A DNA stretch of 64,000 nt from NCBI GenBank assembly GCA_937920635.1, contig CAKZUE010000017.1, positions 1 to 64,000 of the forward strand, written 5' to 3'. This DNA comes from an uncultured Bryobacteraceae bacterium. Lineage in GTDB: Bacteria > Acidobacteriota > Terriglobia > Bryobacterales > Bryobacteraceae. A model generated the notes under the pieces. It was not told where the DNA came from and made no database searches. It saw only the letters and a list, made by a program, of their open reading frames with translations. Shown piece by piece: positions 12,406 to 21,632 of the stretch. How positions within the stretch are numbered: position 1 is the stretch's first letter; every line of letters starts with the position of its first letter. The translations under genes were made by a program, and so were the position numbers.

Positions 12406-12411
12406 ATGGTA
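12406..12411 (-). promoter_or_regulatory. Candidate -10 box, leaderless amidohydrolase gene
   Basis: TACCAT on the minus strand lies 7 bp before the GTG at 12398. With no Shine-Dalgarno sequence, the mRNA would start at the codon itself. Confidence 0.4.
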
Positions 12412-12464
12412 TCCGAACGCCACCCCTTGCGGCGGAGGGCGTAAGATGTAAGATTTCAGCAGCC

Positions 12465-13463
12465 ATGAGCCTTGAAGAAGTCGCCAAACGCGCCGGCGTT
12501 TCCACCGCGACGGTATCGCGCGTGCTGAACAATCTCGACATTGTGCGTCCGGCCACGCGGGCGCGCGTGTTGAAAGCCATTGCGGAGCTGAACTACCAGC
12601 CGAACCTGCATGCGCGGACGCTGGCAGGCGGGCGCAGCAACACGATCGGGATGATCGCGTCGAATCTGGAGAACCCGTTCTTCTTCGACGTGTTCCGCTC
12701 TCTGGAGGCGCAGGCGAGGCAGCACGGCTACGAAGTGGTGGTCGCGCACACCGATTACGACCCCGAGCGCCTGGTGCGGAGCGTGCGGCTGATGATCGGG
12801 CGGCGCGTGGCGGGGCTGGCGGTGGTCGTGTCGGAGATGGATCCGGCGCTCATCAGGGAACTGCACGCGTCGCGCACGCCCTGCGTGTTCTATGACGTCG
12901 GCAAGCCGCAGGAGCGGATGACGAACGTCAGGGTGAATTACCGCCATGGCATTGAACGTCTGGTGGAGTATCTGCACGACCTCGGGCACCAACGATTCGC
13001 TTTCGTAGGGCACCATTCAACGCTGGGACCCACCAGCGAGCGCGAGTCTTCGTTTCTGGCCAGCATGAAGCGCTTCGCGCCAGAGGTGGAGTGGCGCACC
13101 GAGGCCGACCGCGACAGCTTTGAAGGCGGGAAGCTGGCGGCGCTGCGGATCCTGGCCAGCGGGCTTTCTCCAACGGCGTTCATCTGCGTCAACGACTTCA
13201 TGGCTATTGGCGTCCTGCGGGCGCTGCGCGAGAGGGGGCTGCGGGTGCCTGAGGATGTCTCCGTCACCGGGTTCGACAACATCCGTCTGGCCGAGTTCAG
13301 CGAGCCGCCGCTGACCTCCGTCCACATTCCGCGCGACGAGATCGGACGGCTCGCCTTTGCCGCGCTGGTTCCGGATAAGGATCTGCCCAACGTGGCGGGG
13401 CAGGAAATCGTGATCGAGCCCGAGGTGGTGCTGCGCGCCTCGACATCGCGCGCCAAACGCTGA
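12465..13463 (+). CDS. LacI-family transcriptional regulator
   Basis: 332 residues. The N-terminal LacI helix-turn-helix is textbook: SLEEVAKRAGVSTATVSRVLNN, then a hinge ending LHARTLAGGRSNTIGM (to residue 65). A periplasmic-binding-protein-like sensor domain follows, closing with the family stretch PEDVSVTGFDNIRLAEFSEP. The ligand is probably a sugar or sugar phosphate given its place between GH3, amidohydrolase and GH2 genes. Two overlapping TAAGAT boxes lie at 12442-12447 and 12449-12454 just before the start. No clear dyad operator is visible in the 66-bp gap with the divergent amidohydrolase. Confidence 0.94.
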   Translation: MSLEEVAKRAGVSTATVSRVLNNLDIVRPATRARVLKAIAELNYQPNLHARTLAGGRSNTIGMIASNLENPFFFDVFRSLEAQARQHGYEVVVAHTDYDPERLVRSVRLMIGRRVAGLAVVVSEMDPALIRELHASRTPCVFYDVGKPQERMTNVRVNYRHGIERLVEYLHDLGHQRFAFVGHHSTLGPTSERESSFLASMKRFAPEVEWRTEADRDSFEGGKLAALRILASGLSPTAFICVNDFMAIGVLRALRERGLRVPEDVSVTGFDNIRLAEFSEPPLTSVHIPRDEIGRLAFAALVPDKDLPNVAGQEIVIEPEVVLRASTSRAKR

Positions 13464-13472
13464 GAGGGCGGG

Positions 13473-15533
13473 TCAGTCTTTCAGGAAGCCGTGGTGCAGC
13501 CCGAGGTAGTAAGGCAGCAGGAACACGGCGCCGTCGGCGAGCCATCTGCCGTCGCCGCCGCTGTCCAGCCGCCAGGGATCATGGTTCCAGTGGGAGAAGA
13601 ACCGCTCGTCCACGGGCAGTACTTTGCCGTCCACGCGGTGTCCGTAAAGGTCTTTCCGGTTCTCCCGCATAGAGGCCGGCAGCAGGACAAGGTCTTTGCG
13701 GTGGCTGTTGCGGTGCGCCCAGTCGAAGCGGTCCAGCGGGATCCGTTTCAGCGTGTCAGCGGCATCCTCCAGCCAGCCGGAAGCGGGGCTGAGATCGACA
13801 GGGCCGAAGGTGTCCTCAAACCGCTGGCCCCGGGCGACGGCGGCATACAGAAAATTGAAGAGCGGATTCCGCTCCGGCGCCTCGTTTTCGAAGTGATGGC
13901 GGAATCCCAGCAGATATTTCATTTTTAAGTCCGGGTCTGTTTCGTACCGGATCAAGTTGTAATAGTTCATGAAAATCATCTCGTCGTCGCTCTGGTTGCC
14001 GCCGCCCGGCCCCTGGTGCGACTTCACGATCATGGCGTTCATCCCGTACCCATGCCGTTCGACGAGGTTCCGGCAGGCGCGGTCGTAGCGCGGGTCGCCG
14101 GTGATGTGGTGGGCGGTTCTCAGATAGGAGAGGATGCTCAGCGAGTTCAGCCCGCGCTCCTGCCACCAGTCGCGGTTGTGGTTCAGTTCGTCAGGGCCGA
14201 AGACGCCCCACCGCGTGGGCCGGCCGTCGTGGTCCACCAAAGAGTAACTGTGCACGAGGAGATGATCGGCGATGGCGGCGACGTGCTCGCGCACCTCGCG
14301 CTTTTCCTCTTCCGTGCGGGCCACGTGATCGTAATAAGCGGCATAAAAGAAGAAATGCCCGTCCAGTTCGTCGGAGCTCGTGTCGCTTTTCCAGTACCAT
14401 TTCCCGTCTGCGCTGACCGGCCAGCGGGGCGTGATGATCTTCCACAGGCGGTCGGTCTGCTGCCGGCGCCGGTCGCGCTCCGGGGAGTCGCGCAGGTTCG
14501 GATCAGGGCCGGAAACCGGCATAATGGAGCGGGCGACGAACCCCCTGGGCGCAGGGTGCGGTCCGCCCTGCGTCACCTGCGAGAGGAAGCGGAGAGCCTC
14601 AAACGCCTTGCGCGCGCGCCGCCGCGCCTTCTCATCGCCGGTGGCCGCATACGCAAAGCACTCCCCGGCCCCATACATCGACGTCCACAGCCCGTCGTTG
14701 TCGCTATCGGTCTGCGTCCATTTTGAGGAATCGCCCGGTGTGGCCACATGCACTGGATGAACGAACTCATAGGGGGTGCGGCGATGGCGGATGTCGATTT
14801 CATCTTCGAAAAAGCGCGCCTTTTCTGCGAGCGTCATGGGCTTGCGGGCGATCCGGGCAATGCCGCCCGCGGTGGCGATCCACGCCGTCCCGTCCGCTTC
14901 CACCGCGATTGAGCGGACCTCGTCGTGAGGCAGCCACCTCCGCCCCTGCCGGTAAGACCAGTGCGCGCCGTCAAACCGGATGGCGCCGATCCGCGTTCCG
15001 AACCACACCGAGCCGTCGCCGCCGGCCGCAATCGCGGTGAAATCGTCATAGGGCAGGCCCTCGGCGCCCGTGTACAGCGTCCAACGGCCGCCATCGAGCA
15101 GGCCCGCTCCCTGGGGAGAGCAGAACCACAGCCGCCCGCGGCCGTCGAACACCACGCCACGCACATCGCGCACGGCCCAACTGCGGTTTCCATCCGATGG
15201 GAACTGCCGCTCCCAGCCTCCGCCGCGGCGCCGCAGATACAGCCCGCCGGCGCGGGCTTCGGCCAGCAGGCCGCCCGGACCGGACGCGGTCTGAAGCGGC
15301 GGAGGCGAGGCCTTCGCCGGCGTCCAGCGCTCTTCATCGAAGCGTGCTGCGCCGGCGGCCGTCAGGGCGTACAGGCGGCCATCCGGCTCTATCCAGACGC
15401 GCTGCACGTCGTTGGAAGGCAGCCCGTGCGCCGTGCTGAAGTCCGTCCTCACTTCGGAATGAAATGTCCCAACCTGCAGCGGCTGCGCCAGAACCGCCGG
15501 CACAAGGAAGAGAAAAAAGAACGCGGATTTCAC
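13473..15533 (-). CDS. Secreted beta-propeller plus helical-barrel protein, unknown hydrolase-like
   Basis: 686 residues with a Sec signal (MKSAFFFLFLVPAVLAQ). Residues about 30-250 hold at least four blade-like repeats of the type seen in two-component-regulator propellers: GLPSNDVQRVW, DVRGVVFDGRGRLWF, GLPYDDFTAIAAGGDGSVWFG and DEVRSIAVEADGTAWIA. The rest (about 260-686) is all-helical, tryptophan- and histidine-rich, with WYWKSDTSSDELDGHFFFY and HGYGMNAMI, resembling (alpha/alpha)6 barrels of glycoside hydrolases or polysaccharide lyases. No named family is recognised. The ATG overlaps the stop of the GH2 gene by 4 bp, so the two are translationally coupled and probably act on the same glycan. 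Confidence 0.85.
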   Translation of the reverse strand: MKSAFFFLFLVPAVLAQPLQVGTFHSEVRTDFSTAHGLPSNDVQRVWIEPDGRLYALTAAGAARFDEERWTPAKASPPPLQTASGPGGLLAEARAGGLYLRRRGGGWERQFPSDGNRSWAVRDVRGVVFDGRGRLWFCSPQGAGLLDGGRWTLYTGAEGLPYDDFTAIAAGGDGSVWFGTRIGAIRFDGAHWSYRQGRRWLPHDEVRSIAVEADGTAWIATAGGIARIARKPMTLAEKARFFEDEIDIRHRRTPYEFVHPVHVATPGDSSKWTQTDSDNDGLWTSMYGAGECFAYAATGDEKARRRARKAFEALRFLSQVTQGGPHPAPRGFVARSIMPVSGPDPNLRDSPERDRRRQQTDRLWKIITPRWPVSADGKWYWKSDTSSDELDGHFFFYAAYYDHVARTEEEKREVREHVAAIADHLLVHSYSLVDHDGRPTRWGVFGPDELNHNRDWWQERGLNSLSILSYLRTAHHITGDPRYDRACRNLVERHGYGMNAMIVKSHQGPGGGNQSDDEMIFMNYYNLIRYETDPDLKMKYLLGFRHHFENEAPERNPLFNFLYAAVARGQRFEDTFGPVDLSPASGWLEDAADTLKRIPLDRFDWAHRNSHRKDLVLLPASMRENRKDLYGHRVDGKVLPVDERFFSHWNHDPWRLDSGGDGRWLADGAVFLLPYYLGLHHGFLKD

Positions 15534-18500
15534 TGGGATACCACCTCAAACTCGTAGATGTTTTCCGAAATCTGGCGGCCATCGGGCGAGACGATTTCCG
15601 CTGCCAGCCGGTACGGGCCGGGTTTCTGCGGGCGCCACTCCACGGGGCCTGCCGGTTTCACCGAGTCTTCTTCCAGCGAGACTGGAAAGGCGCCCTGAGC
15701 CGCCGGCGTTCCGTCGGGGCCGAGAATCTTCCAGCGGAGCGAGAGTCCGGGAAACGGCTTCCACAGATCGTTCACCGCCCACAGAGTGCACCGGAACGTC
15801 TCCCCCGTGCGCCAGCGGTCCCGGTCGTATTCGAACAGCGCCGCCACGGGGGCGAAGCTGCGCCGCACCGTGTCGTACACCTTTGTCGGCCGGCGCTCAA
15901 AATCAATGGCCGCCATGGTCACGGACGGCCAGATGTCGATCGCGTGGAAATGCAGGATTCCCCCCGCGCCTTCCGCCTTGCGCCGCCGCATGCGCTCGAT
16001 GGCAAGCTGGAACAGGCGGGAGACATAAGCCTGCGTGCGCGGAATGAACTCCTCCATGGTGGTCCCTTCCGGATCGCCCCACGCCCGCAGGGCTTCCGGA
16101 ACCTGAAGCCTGCGCCACTCCCATTCTTCGCGGTGCTTCGTGAAAGGCCACCTGCCGTCCATGAAGCCCTTCAGCGTCTCGTAATTCGGCAGCGCCGTGG
16201 CGCCGAGTTCGGAGACGAAGTCCTCGTCGAGCTGCGCGTATTGCCAGATGCTGCCGCCGTACCAGCCGTAATACACATGGCTGTCTCCAAACCTGCCGGT
16301 GGACCGCACCACCGGACGCCTCTGCGGATCGTGGAAAAACGGCCGCGCCGCGAGGTGTTTCGTCAGGTCCCGGTAGTTCTCGAAGTCCTCTTCATCGCTC
16401 GTGGCCCAAAGCGCCACGCTCGGCCGGTTGCGCACATAGCGGAGATGGTTGTCATAAAGCGAGGCAGCGCGGAGTGAAAAGCCGCGGTCGTGCGGATACC
16501 AGGCCTCGAGGAAATCCTGCCAGAGGAGCACCCCGCGCTCGTCGGCCAGATCGTAAAAGTCGGGATTCGTGAAGTGACAATGAAGCCGGATCATGTTCAC
16601 GTTCATCCTGAGCATCAGTTCCATGTCCCGCTCATATTTCCGGCGGTCCATCTCGGAAAGGAACAAATGATAGTAGTAATTCGTCCCGCGAATATAGAGT
16701 TTCCTGCCATTGAGATAGAATTGCCAGCCGATTTTCTCGATTTCGCGGATTCCAATCCGCAGGCTGCGGCCGTCCAGCGGGCGGCCGGTTTCGTCCAGCA
16801 GACGGACATCGAGCCGGTAGAGGTGCGGCGTGCCCGTGTCCCAGGTCCACCACAGCTTCGGATCCTTCACGGGCAGCACGAGCCGCTGCGCCAGCGGGCT
16901 GCGCAACTGCAACGGTTCGCCCTGGAACGTCGCCGGCGTGAGCGTCAGCTCCCACTGCATGCCCGGTTCTCCCCCTTCGGCGCCGAGGTCCACTTCGACA
17001 GCGGCGCCGTCTCCGGTCAGGCGCGTGTTCACTGCCACATCGGTGATGCGCGCGTCCTCATACGCACGCAGCCGCACGGAGCGCGTGATCCCGAGCGCGG
17101 TGATATCGTCAGGTTTCTGGTCCACGGCGCCGTATGCGCCCTTGATCGTGTACGGGCGGTGCTTCCAGTAATAATGCACCGGCGTCCAGACACGCACGAG
17201 AATCTCATTGCCGCCGTCCCGGAGCGCGTGCGGCGGGATCTCCGCCTCCCAGGGATCGATATAGCCTTCATGACGCGCAATCCGGACGCCGTTCAAGTAC
17301 ACGTCGGCGTAATAGTCCGTGGCGTCGAACTGCACAAACACGCGCTTTCCGGCGAACGAACGGGGCAGGCGGAATTCCCTGCGGTACCACCACTCCTTGG
17401 AACTGATCCATTCCGCCGCCCGCGTGTAGATCTGCGCCGGCTCCAGCCACTGCACATGCGCCGTGCCAGGCACGCGGACGCGGCGCCAGCCTTCGCGGGG
17501 CGGTCCCTGACCCTTCTCCGCCCACATCAGCTCCCACTCGCCGTCGAGAGAGAGCGTTGCCGGTTCGAACCGCGCCGGCGGCGCGTGGCGCAGCTCCGCC
17601 GCCGGCTCGCGCGGCGCTGCCGCCACGAGGGCGGGCGGAGGGTCCGCCGCAGGCGCGACAGTGGCGAGCACGGGTTGCATCAGCACACGGAATTCGCGCC
17701 GCGCTTCAAGCACCGTTTCTCCGCCTTTCCAGGCCGGAAATGTCACGGCGATTTCCGCTGGCCCTGCCGCTTTTTCTGCCAGAAACCGGCGCGAACAGGC
17801 GCCGCGCCATTCCAGATCCGCATCCAGCGCCACGATGCCCAGGGCGCCGTAATCCTCCGCGCGCTGATAGTAAACCATGTGTCCGCCGGGCAGCTTTTTC
17901 CAGTCGCGCGGACCGATCCGGCTGAAGGGAGGCTCGCCTCCGCCCGGTCCTGTGGGCCAGCGGTATTCGCTGCCGTCCGCGCATCTGTCGAACGGAACAT
18001 ACGGCGCCGCGGAAATGGCAGCAAAACGGAACCCCTTGACCGCCCTCCACCGGAACGCCGCGCTGCCCGCGTGCCACAGGATCTCCCACGTCTCGCCTTG
18101 ACGGCTCAACTGTACCCGCCCGCGCAGCGGCCCGGATTCCAGCACCTCTACGCCGGTGAAGGCGCCGGCCGCGCCCAGGGATGTCCATCCCGTGTTCGGT
18201 CCCTCCACGCCCGGCACGGGTGGCGGGATCACCCCGGAGGCTTGCGGCGTGCCCTCATGGATATCGCCCTGGAGCGACTTGCGATCCTCTGGAGTCAGCT
18301 CCACCAGATTCAGGCGCCGGTGCTCCGCCGCGCGCAACGAGTAGGCTTCGATGATCGCGCCCGCGCGCAGGTCGATCACCGCACGGAAATGTTCATTGCC
18401 GAACTCGAAGCGATGCAGCCCGTGCCGGCGCGCGAGGATCGGATTCACGAACGGCGCCGCATTCGCCTGGCAGCACGTCACCGTGTACTCGGGCAGCTCG

Positions 18501-18739
18501 CCCGGCATCAGCGACACAGGGAACAGCAGCTGTCCTGAAGAGACCTGGTGGGGCACTTCCCTGCCATGCGGATCGATCACCGTGAAGTCCGCGTGGTGCG
18601 GCGCGAAGCGCTCCAGCGGCAGCGCCACCACTTCGCCCGCGCGGCGGTAGAGTCCGGTGGGCTCTTCGATCCGCACGCTCCACTGCGCGGCGGCGGCGGC
18701 GACACAAACGGCGAGCGGCAACAGTGCGAGCCTGTGCAT
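15530..18739 (-). CDS. Glycoside hydrolase family 2 protein, possible exo-glucosaminidase-like
   Basis: 1069 residues from the ATG at 18739, chosen for its GGAGG Shine-Dalgarno and because MHRLALLPLAVCVAAAAAQ is a clean signal peptide; an open frame extends 132 bp further but adds only basic residues. About 380 residues of unassigned beta sequence precede the GH2 sugar-binding (jelly-roll) domain, immunoglobulin-like domain and TIM barrel. The predicted nucleophile is E844 in SELGA. At the acid/base site the usual Asn-Glu is replaced by S781-D782 in WATSDEE, a substitution I recall as typical of exo-beta-D-glucosaminidases. Mannosidase-like activity is the alternative. First gene of a pair with the propeller protein. 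Confidence 0.9.
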   Translation of the reverse strand: MHRLALLPLAVCVAAAAAQWSVRIEEPTGLYRRAGEVVALPLERFAPHHADFTVIDPHGREVPHQVSSGQLLFPVSLMPGELPEYTVTCCQANAAPFVNPILARRHGLHRFEFGNEHFRAVIDLRAGAIIEAYSLRAAEHRRLNLVELTPEDRKSLQGDIHEGTPQASGVIPPPVPGVEGPNTGWTSLGAAGAFTGVEVLESGPLRGRVQLSRQGETWEILWHAGSAAFRWRAVKGFRFAAISAAPYVPFDRCADGSEYRWPTGPGGGEPPFSRIGPRDWKKLPGGHMVYYQRAEDYGALGIVALDADLEWRGACSRRFLAEKAAGPAEIAVTFPAWKGGETVLEARREFRVLMQPVLATVAPAADPPPALVAAAPREPAAELRHAPPARFEPATLSLDGEWELMWAEKGQGPPREGWRRVRVPGTAHVQWLEPAQIYTRAAEWISSKEWWYRREFRLPRSFAGKRVFVQFDATDYYADVYLNGVRIARHEGYIDPWEAEIPPHALRDGGNEILVRVWTPVHYYWKHRPYTIKGAYGAVDQKPDDITALGITRSVRLRAYEDARITDVAVNTRLTGDGAAVEVDLGAEGGEPGMQWELTLTPATFQGEPLQLRSPLAQRLVLPVKDPKLWWTWDTGTPHLYRLDVRLLDETGRPLDGRSLRIGIREIEKIGWQFYLNGRKLYIRGTNYYYHLFLSEMDRRKYERDMELMLRMNVNMIRLHCHFTNPDFYDLADERGVLLWQDFLEAWYPHDRGFSLRAASLYDNHLRYVRNRPSVALWATSDEEDFENYRDLTKHLAARPFFHDPQRRPVVRSTGRFGDSHVYYGWYGGSIWQYAQLDEDFVSELGATALPNYETLKGFMDGRWPFTKHREEWEWRRLQVPEALRAWGDPEGTTMEEFIPRTQAYVSRLFQLAIERMRRRKAEGAGGILHFHAIDIWPSVTMAAIDFERRPTKVYDTVRRSFAPVAALFEYDRDRWRTGETFRCTLWAVNDLWKPFPGLSLRWKILGPDGTPAAQGAFPVSLEEDSVKPAGPVEWRPQKPGPYRLAAEIVSPDGRQISENIYEFEVVSQ

Positions 18740-18756
18740 GATGCCTCCAGATCGTA

Positions 18757-18774
18757 GCCGGCGCGCGCGCCGGC
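18757..18774. repeat. 18-bp perfect GC palindrome
   Basis: GCCGGCGCGCGCGCCGGC reads the same on both strands. It lies in the 122-bp gap between the divergent GH2 and DegT genes, just upstream of the GH2 Shine-Dalgarno. It could form a hairpin in the GH2 leader or be an operator, but such GC dyads also arise by composition. Confidence 0.4.
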
Positions 18775-18788
18775 GCGGGCGGGTCGAA

Positions 18789-18817
18789 TTGCCTTCCAGA
18801 ACACTATAGCGTATGCT
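18789..18817 (+). promoter_or_regulatory. Candidate promoter of the DegT aminotransferase
   Basis: TTGCCT (18789-18794) and TATGCT (18812-18817) are separated by 17 bp. The start site would be near 18824, about 38 nt before the GTG at 18862. Each box matches the sigma70 consensus at four of six positions. Confidence 0.45.
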
Positions 18818-18861
18818 GAACGAAAAACTGGAATGCATTTTCAAATTTGCGAGGAGTCCGC

Positions 18862-20163
18862 GTGAGCACACTGGCGATTCTCGGCGGCGAGCCCGTCCGG
18901 CGCAAGCCGTTCACCCCCTGGCCGCAATACGATGAGGCCGACATCGAACGGCTGTTGCGAACCGTGCGGAGCCGCCGCTGGGGCGGATATCCTTACCCGA
19001 CGCCGCTGGCGCAGGAGCTCTGCGCGCGCTTCGCCGAAATGCACGGCGCCCGCCACGCATTGCCCGTGGCCAACGGCACCGTGTCGCTGACGGCGGCGCT
19101 GATGGCGGCGGGCGTGCGGTTCGGCGATGAAGTCATCGTGCCCGCCTACACGTGGGACGGAACCGCGACGGCGGTGCTCGCCATGGGCGGCGTACCCGTG
19201 TTCGCCGACGTCGATCCGGACACCTACTGCCTGGACGTGGCGAGCGCGCGCGCCTGCATCACGCCGCGAACGAAAGCCGTGATCCCCGTCCATCTGGCGA
19301 TGCGCTTCGCGGATATGGACGCGCTCATGCAGCTCGCCGCCGCGCATGGGCTAAGGGTGATCGAGGACTGCGCTCACGCGCATGGCGGCGCGTGGCGGGG
19401 CAATGGGGCAGGGTCCATCGGCGATATCGGTTCATTCTCCTTGCAGGAGAGCAAGCTCATGACCTCCGGCGAGGGCGGGCTGCTGACGACCCATTCACTC
19501 GAGTATTACGAGGCACTGCAAACCCTGATCAATTGCGGCCGCGCTTCCCTCACCGATCGATACGGCCGGCGGCTCCTGGGGCTGAACTACCGCATGACCG
19601 ACCTCCAGGTGGCGCTGCTGTTCGGCCAGCTCGAGCGGCTCCCTGAACTGCGCGAGCGCCGCGCTCATCATGCGGCGCTGCTCGAATCGCTCATCGGCGG
19701 GCTGCCCGCCGTCCGCCTGCTGCCCGCGCAGCCGCAGATGACGCAGCCCACCATGTACTGCTACGTCTTTCAATACCGTCCCGAACAGGGCATGCCCGCG
19801 CCGCACCGCGATCTGTTCGTGGCCGCCATCGAAGCCGAAGGCGTGCCCTGCGACGGGCGCTTCTACGAGGCGGTCTACCGCAGCGATCTCTTCTATGCCA
19901 CGCCGGAAAACTGCGCGCAGCTCGAAAAAGACTACTCGGACACCCGCTGCCCGGTGTCGGAGCGCGCCGCATACGAAGAGGCCGTATGGCTGTTCCAGTT
20001 CTGTTTCATCGGCGAAGAAGAGGACGTGCGCGACATGGCCCGCGCCATCGAGAAGGTGGCCACGCAGCTCGGCACGCTGGCCGCCGCGGACCCCGCCCTG
20101 GCCGGCGTAAAGGCCATGGGCAGAGCCCAGCGGGCGCGCCACGAGCGGCAGAAAAACTACTAA
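18862..20163 (+). CDS. DegT/DnrJ/EryC1/StrS-family PLP aminotransferase
   Basis: 433 residues. The GTG at 18862 was chosen because GAGGAG lies 5 bases upstream and the protein then begins at the family N-terminus STLAILGGEPVRRKPF. The PLP lysine is K198 in SLQESKLMTSGEGG, and the cofactor-binding EDCAHAHGG precedes it. Such enzymes transaminate keto-sugars to amino sugars for glycans or antibiotics; some members are dehydratases but need an FeS site that is not seen. The C-terminal extension (GRAQRARHERQKNY) is basic. Convergent with cysK (18 bp). Sugar substrate unknown. Confidence 0.92.
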   Translation: MSTLAILGGEPVRRKPFTPWPQYDEADIERLLRTVRSRRWGGYPYPTPLAQELCARFAEMHGARHALPVANGTVSLTAALMAAGVRFGDEVIVPAYTWDGTATAVLAMGGVPVFADVDPDTYCLDVASARACITPRTKAVIPVHLAMRFADMDALMQLAAAHGLRVIEDCAHAHGGAWRGNGAGSIGDIGSFSLQESKLMTSGEGGLLTTHSLEYYEALQTLINCGRASLTDRYGRRLLGLNYRMTDLQVALLFGQLERLPELRERRAHHAALLESLIGGLPAVRLLPAQPQMTQPTMYCYVFQYRPEQGMPAPHRDLFVAAIEAEGVPCDGRFYEAVYRSDLFYATPENCAQLEKDYSDTRCPVSERAAYEEAVWLFQFCFIGEEEDVRDMARAIEKVATQLGTLAAADPALAGVKAMGRAQRARHERQKNY

Positions 20164-20181
20164 GAGCCCCCGAGCGTCGCT

Positions 20182-21141
20182 CTATTCGTTGAACAGCCCC
20201 TCGAACAGCGCCGTCGTCAGGTAGCGCTCGCCGGAATCGGGCAACACCACGACGATCGTCTTGCCCTCCATCTCCGGCTCTTTCGCCACCCGCACCGCTA
20301 CTGCCGCCGCAGCGCCGCACGAGATGCCGGCCAGGATCCCTTCCTCCCGCGCCAGCCGCCGCGCCATCTCCATCGCCTCTTCGTTGGTCACCTGCTCGAC
20401 GCGGTCCACCACCGACAGATCCAGCGTGCCGGGAATGAAGCCCGCGCCGATGCCCTGGATCTTGTGCGGTCCGGGCTGCAACGGCTCGCCCTTGATCGTC
20501 TGCGTGATCACCGGGCTCGCCGCCGGCTCCACGGCGATCGACACGATCGGCTTGCCCTTGGCCTGCTTGATGTAGCGCGTCACACCGGTGATCGTGCCGC
20601 CCGTGCCCACGCCCGAGACAAACACGTCAATGCCGCCATCGGTGTCTTCCCAGATCTCCGGTCCTGTCGTCTCGTAATGGATCTTCGGGTTGGCCGGGTT
20701 CTCAAACTGCTGCAACAGCACGTAGCGCTCCGGGTCGGAGGCGGCGATCTCCTGCGCCTTGGCCACCGCGCCCTTCATGCCCTTGGCGCCTTCCGTCAGC
20801 ACCAGCTTTGCCCCGAATACCTTCAGCACCTTGCGCCGCTCGATCGACATCGTCTCCGGCATCGTCAGCGTGATCGGATAACCGCGCGCCGCGGCTACGA
20901 ACGCCAGCGCGATGCCCGTGTTTCCCGAAGTCGGCTCCACCAGCTCTTTGCCGGGCTTCAACACGCCCCGCTGCTCGGCGTCCCAGATCATCGACGCCCC
21001 GATCCGGCATTTCACCGAATAAGCCGGGTTGCGCCCTTCGATCTTGGCCAGCACCGTCGCCTTCGCCCCGTCCGTCACCCGGTTCAGCTTCACCAGCGGC
21101 GTCCGCCCGATGCTCAAAGAATTGTCCGCGTATACTCTCAT
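20182..21141 (-). CDS. cysK: Cysteine synthase A (O-acetylserine sulfhydrylase)
   Basis: PLP enzyme that makes cysteine from O-acetylserine and sulfide. 319 residues, the usual CysK length. The PLP lysine is K44 in NPAYSVKCR, the substrate loop is [10 protein letters not shown], and the phosphate-binding glycines are [10 protein letters not shown]. The final residues lack the long CysM features. It follows a CymR-like Rrf2 regulator by 30 bp on the same strand, and the palindrome at 21615-21632 would control both. CysK can also act as a regulatory partner of CymR in Firmicutes, which makes this pairing notable. Confidence 0.96.
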   Translation of the reverse strand: MRVYADNSLSIGRTPLVKLNRVTDGAKATVLAKIEGRNPAYSVKCRIGASMIWDAEQRGVLKPGKELVEPTSGNTGIALAFVAAARGYPITLTMPETMSIERRKVLKVFGAKLVLTEGAKGMKGAVAKAQEIAASDPERYVLLQQFENPANPKIHYETTGPEIWEDTDGGIDVFVSGVGTGGTITGVTRYIKQAKGKPIVSIAVEPAASPVITQTIKGEPLQPGPHKIQGIGAGFIPGTLDLSVVDRVEQVTNEEAMEMARRLAREEGILAGISCGAAAAVAVRVAKEPEMEGKTIVVVLPDSGERYLTTALFEGLFNE

Positions 21142-21171
21142 GCTTCCCTCCTGAAATACCGTTTCTCTCGA

Positions 21172-21609
21172 TCAAATCTCCCAGTTTGGAACAAAGCTCG
21201 CCTGCCTTTCCCGCCACTCGCGCACGAGATCGGCGAACGTCGTCCGGTCAATGATCTCCGCCACCGCCGCGTCCACGCGTTCCCAGAAAAAGTCCAGCGC
21301 CCCGCCGGACTCGAGCGTCGCCCGCCCGGTGCGCCCGCCTTCCACGCTCCGGATCACCTCCCCCACCGTGATCAGCTCCGCCGCACGCCCCAACAGGTAG
21401 CCGCCTTCCGCCCCGCGCTTCGATTCCAGAAACCCGCTCCTCTTCAGCTCGGCCAGAATCGACTCCAGGAACTTCTGCGGAATGCCCTGCCGCTCCGCGA
21501 TATCGGCGATCCGCGTCGGCTCGCTCCCCGACCGTAGCGCCAGCTCGAACACAGCCCGCAGCGCGTATTCGCACTTCACGGAGACGTTCATCAAGGTGGT
21601 CGATGCCAT
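21172..21609 (-). CDS. Rrf2-family regulator, CymR-like, no FeS cysteines
   Basis: 145 residues from the ATG at 21609 (weak AGG before it); the ATG at 21591 gives a more canonical N-terminus NVSVKCEYALRAVFELAL and is an alternative. The winged helix contains IADIAERQGIPQKFLESILAEL and the wing RGAEGGYLLGR. The three cysteines that hold the cluster in IscR/NsrR are absent; instead the C-terminal half (FWERVDAAVAEIIDRTTFADL) resembles CymR, the Bacillus/Staphylococcus cysteine-metabolism repressor. It lies 30 bp upstream of cysK, so probably represses the two-gene unit from the palindrome at 21615-21632. Confidence 0.88.
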   Translation of the reverse strand: MASTTLMNVSVKCEYALRAVFELALRSGSEPTRIADIAERQGIPQKFLESILAELKRSGFLESKRGAEGGYLLGRAAELITVGEVIRSVEGGRTGRATLESGGALDFFWERVDAAVAEIIDRTTFADLVREWRERQASFVPNWEI

Positions 21610-21614
21610 GTACC

Positions 21615-21632
21615 TATTCTCTGTAGAGAATA
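21615..21632 (-). promoter_or_regulatory. Perfect inverted repeat, probable Rrf2 operator
   Basis: Arms TATTCTCT and AGAGAATA (8 bp, perfect) are separated by 2 bp. It is AT-rich in a GC-rich genome, lies just before the Rrf2 start, and overlaps the -10 region of the promoter at 21630-21656, so a bound repressor would block transcription of the regulator and cysK. Confidence 0.7.

Noticed and set aside
16490-18538. Long plus-strand frame opposite the GH2 gene
   Set aside because: Same reason: antisense shadow, no ribosome binding site and low-complexity translation.
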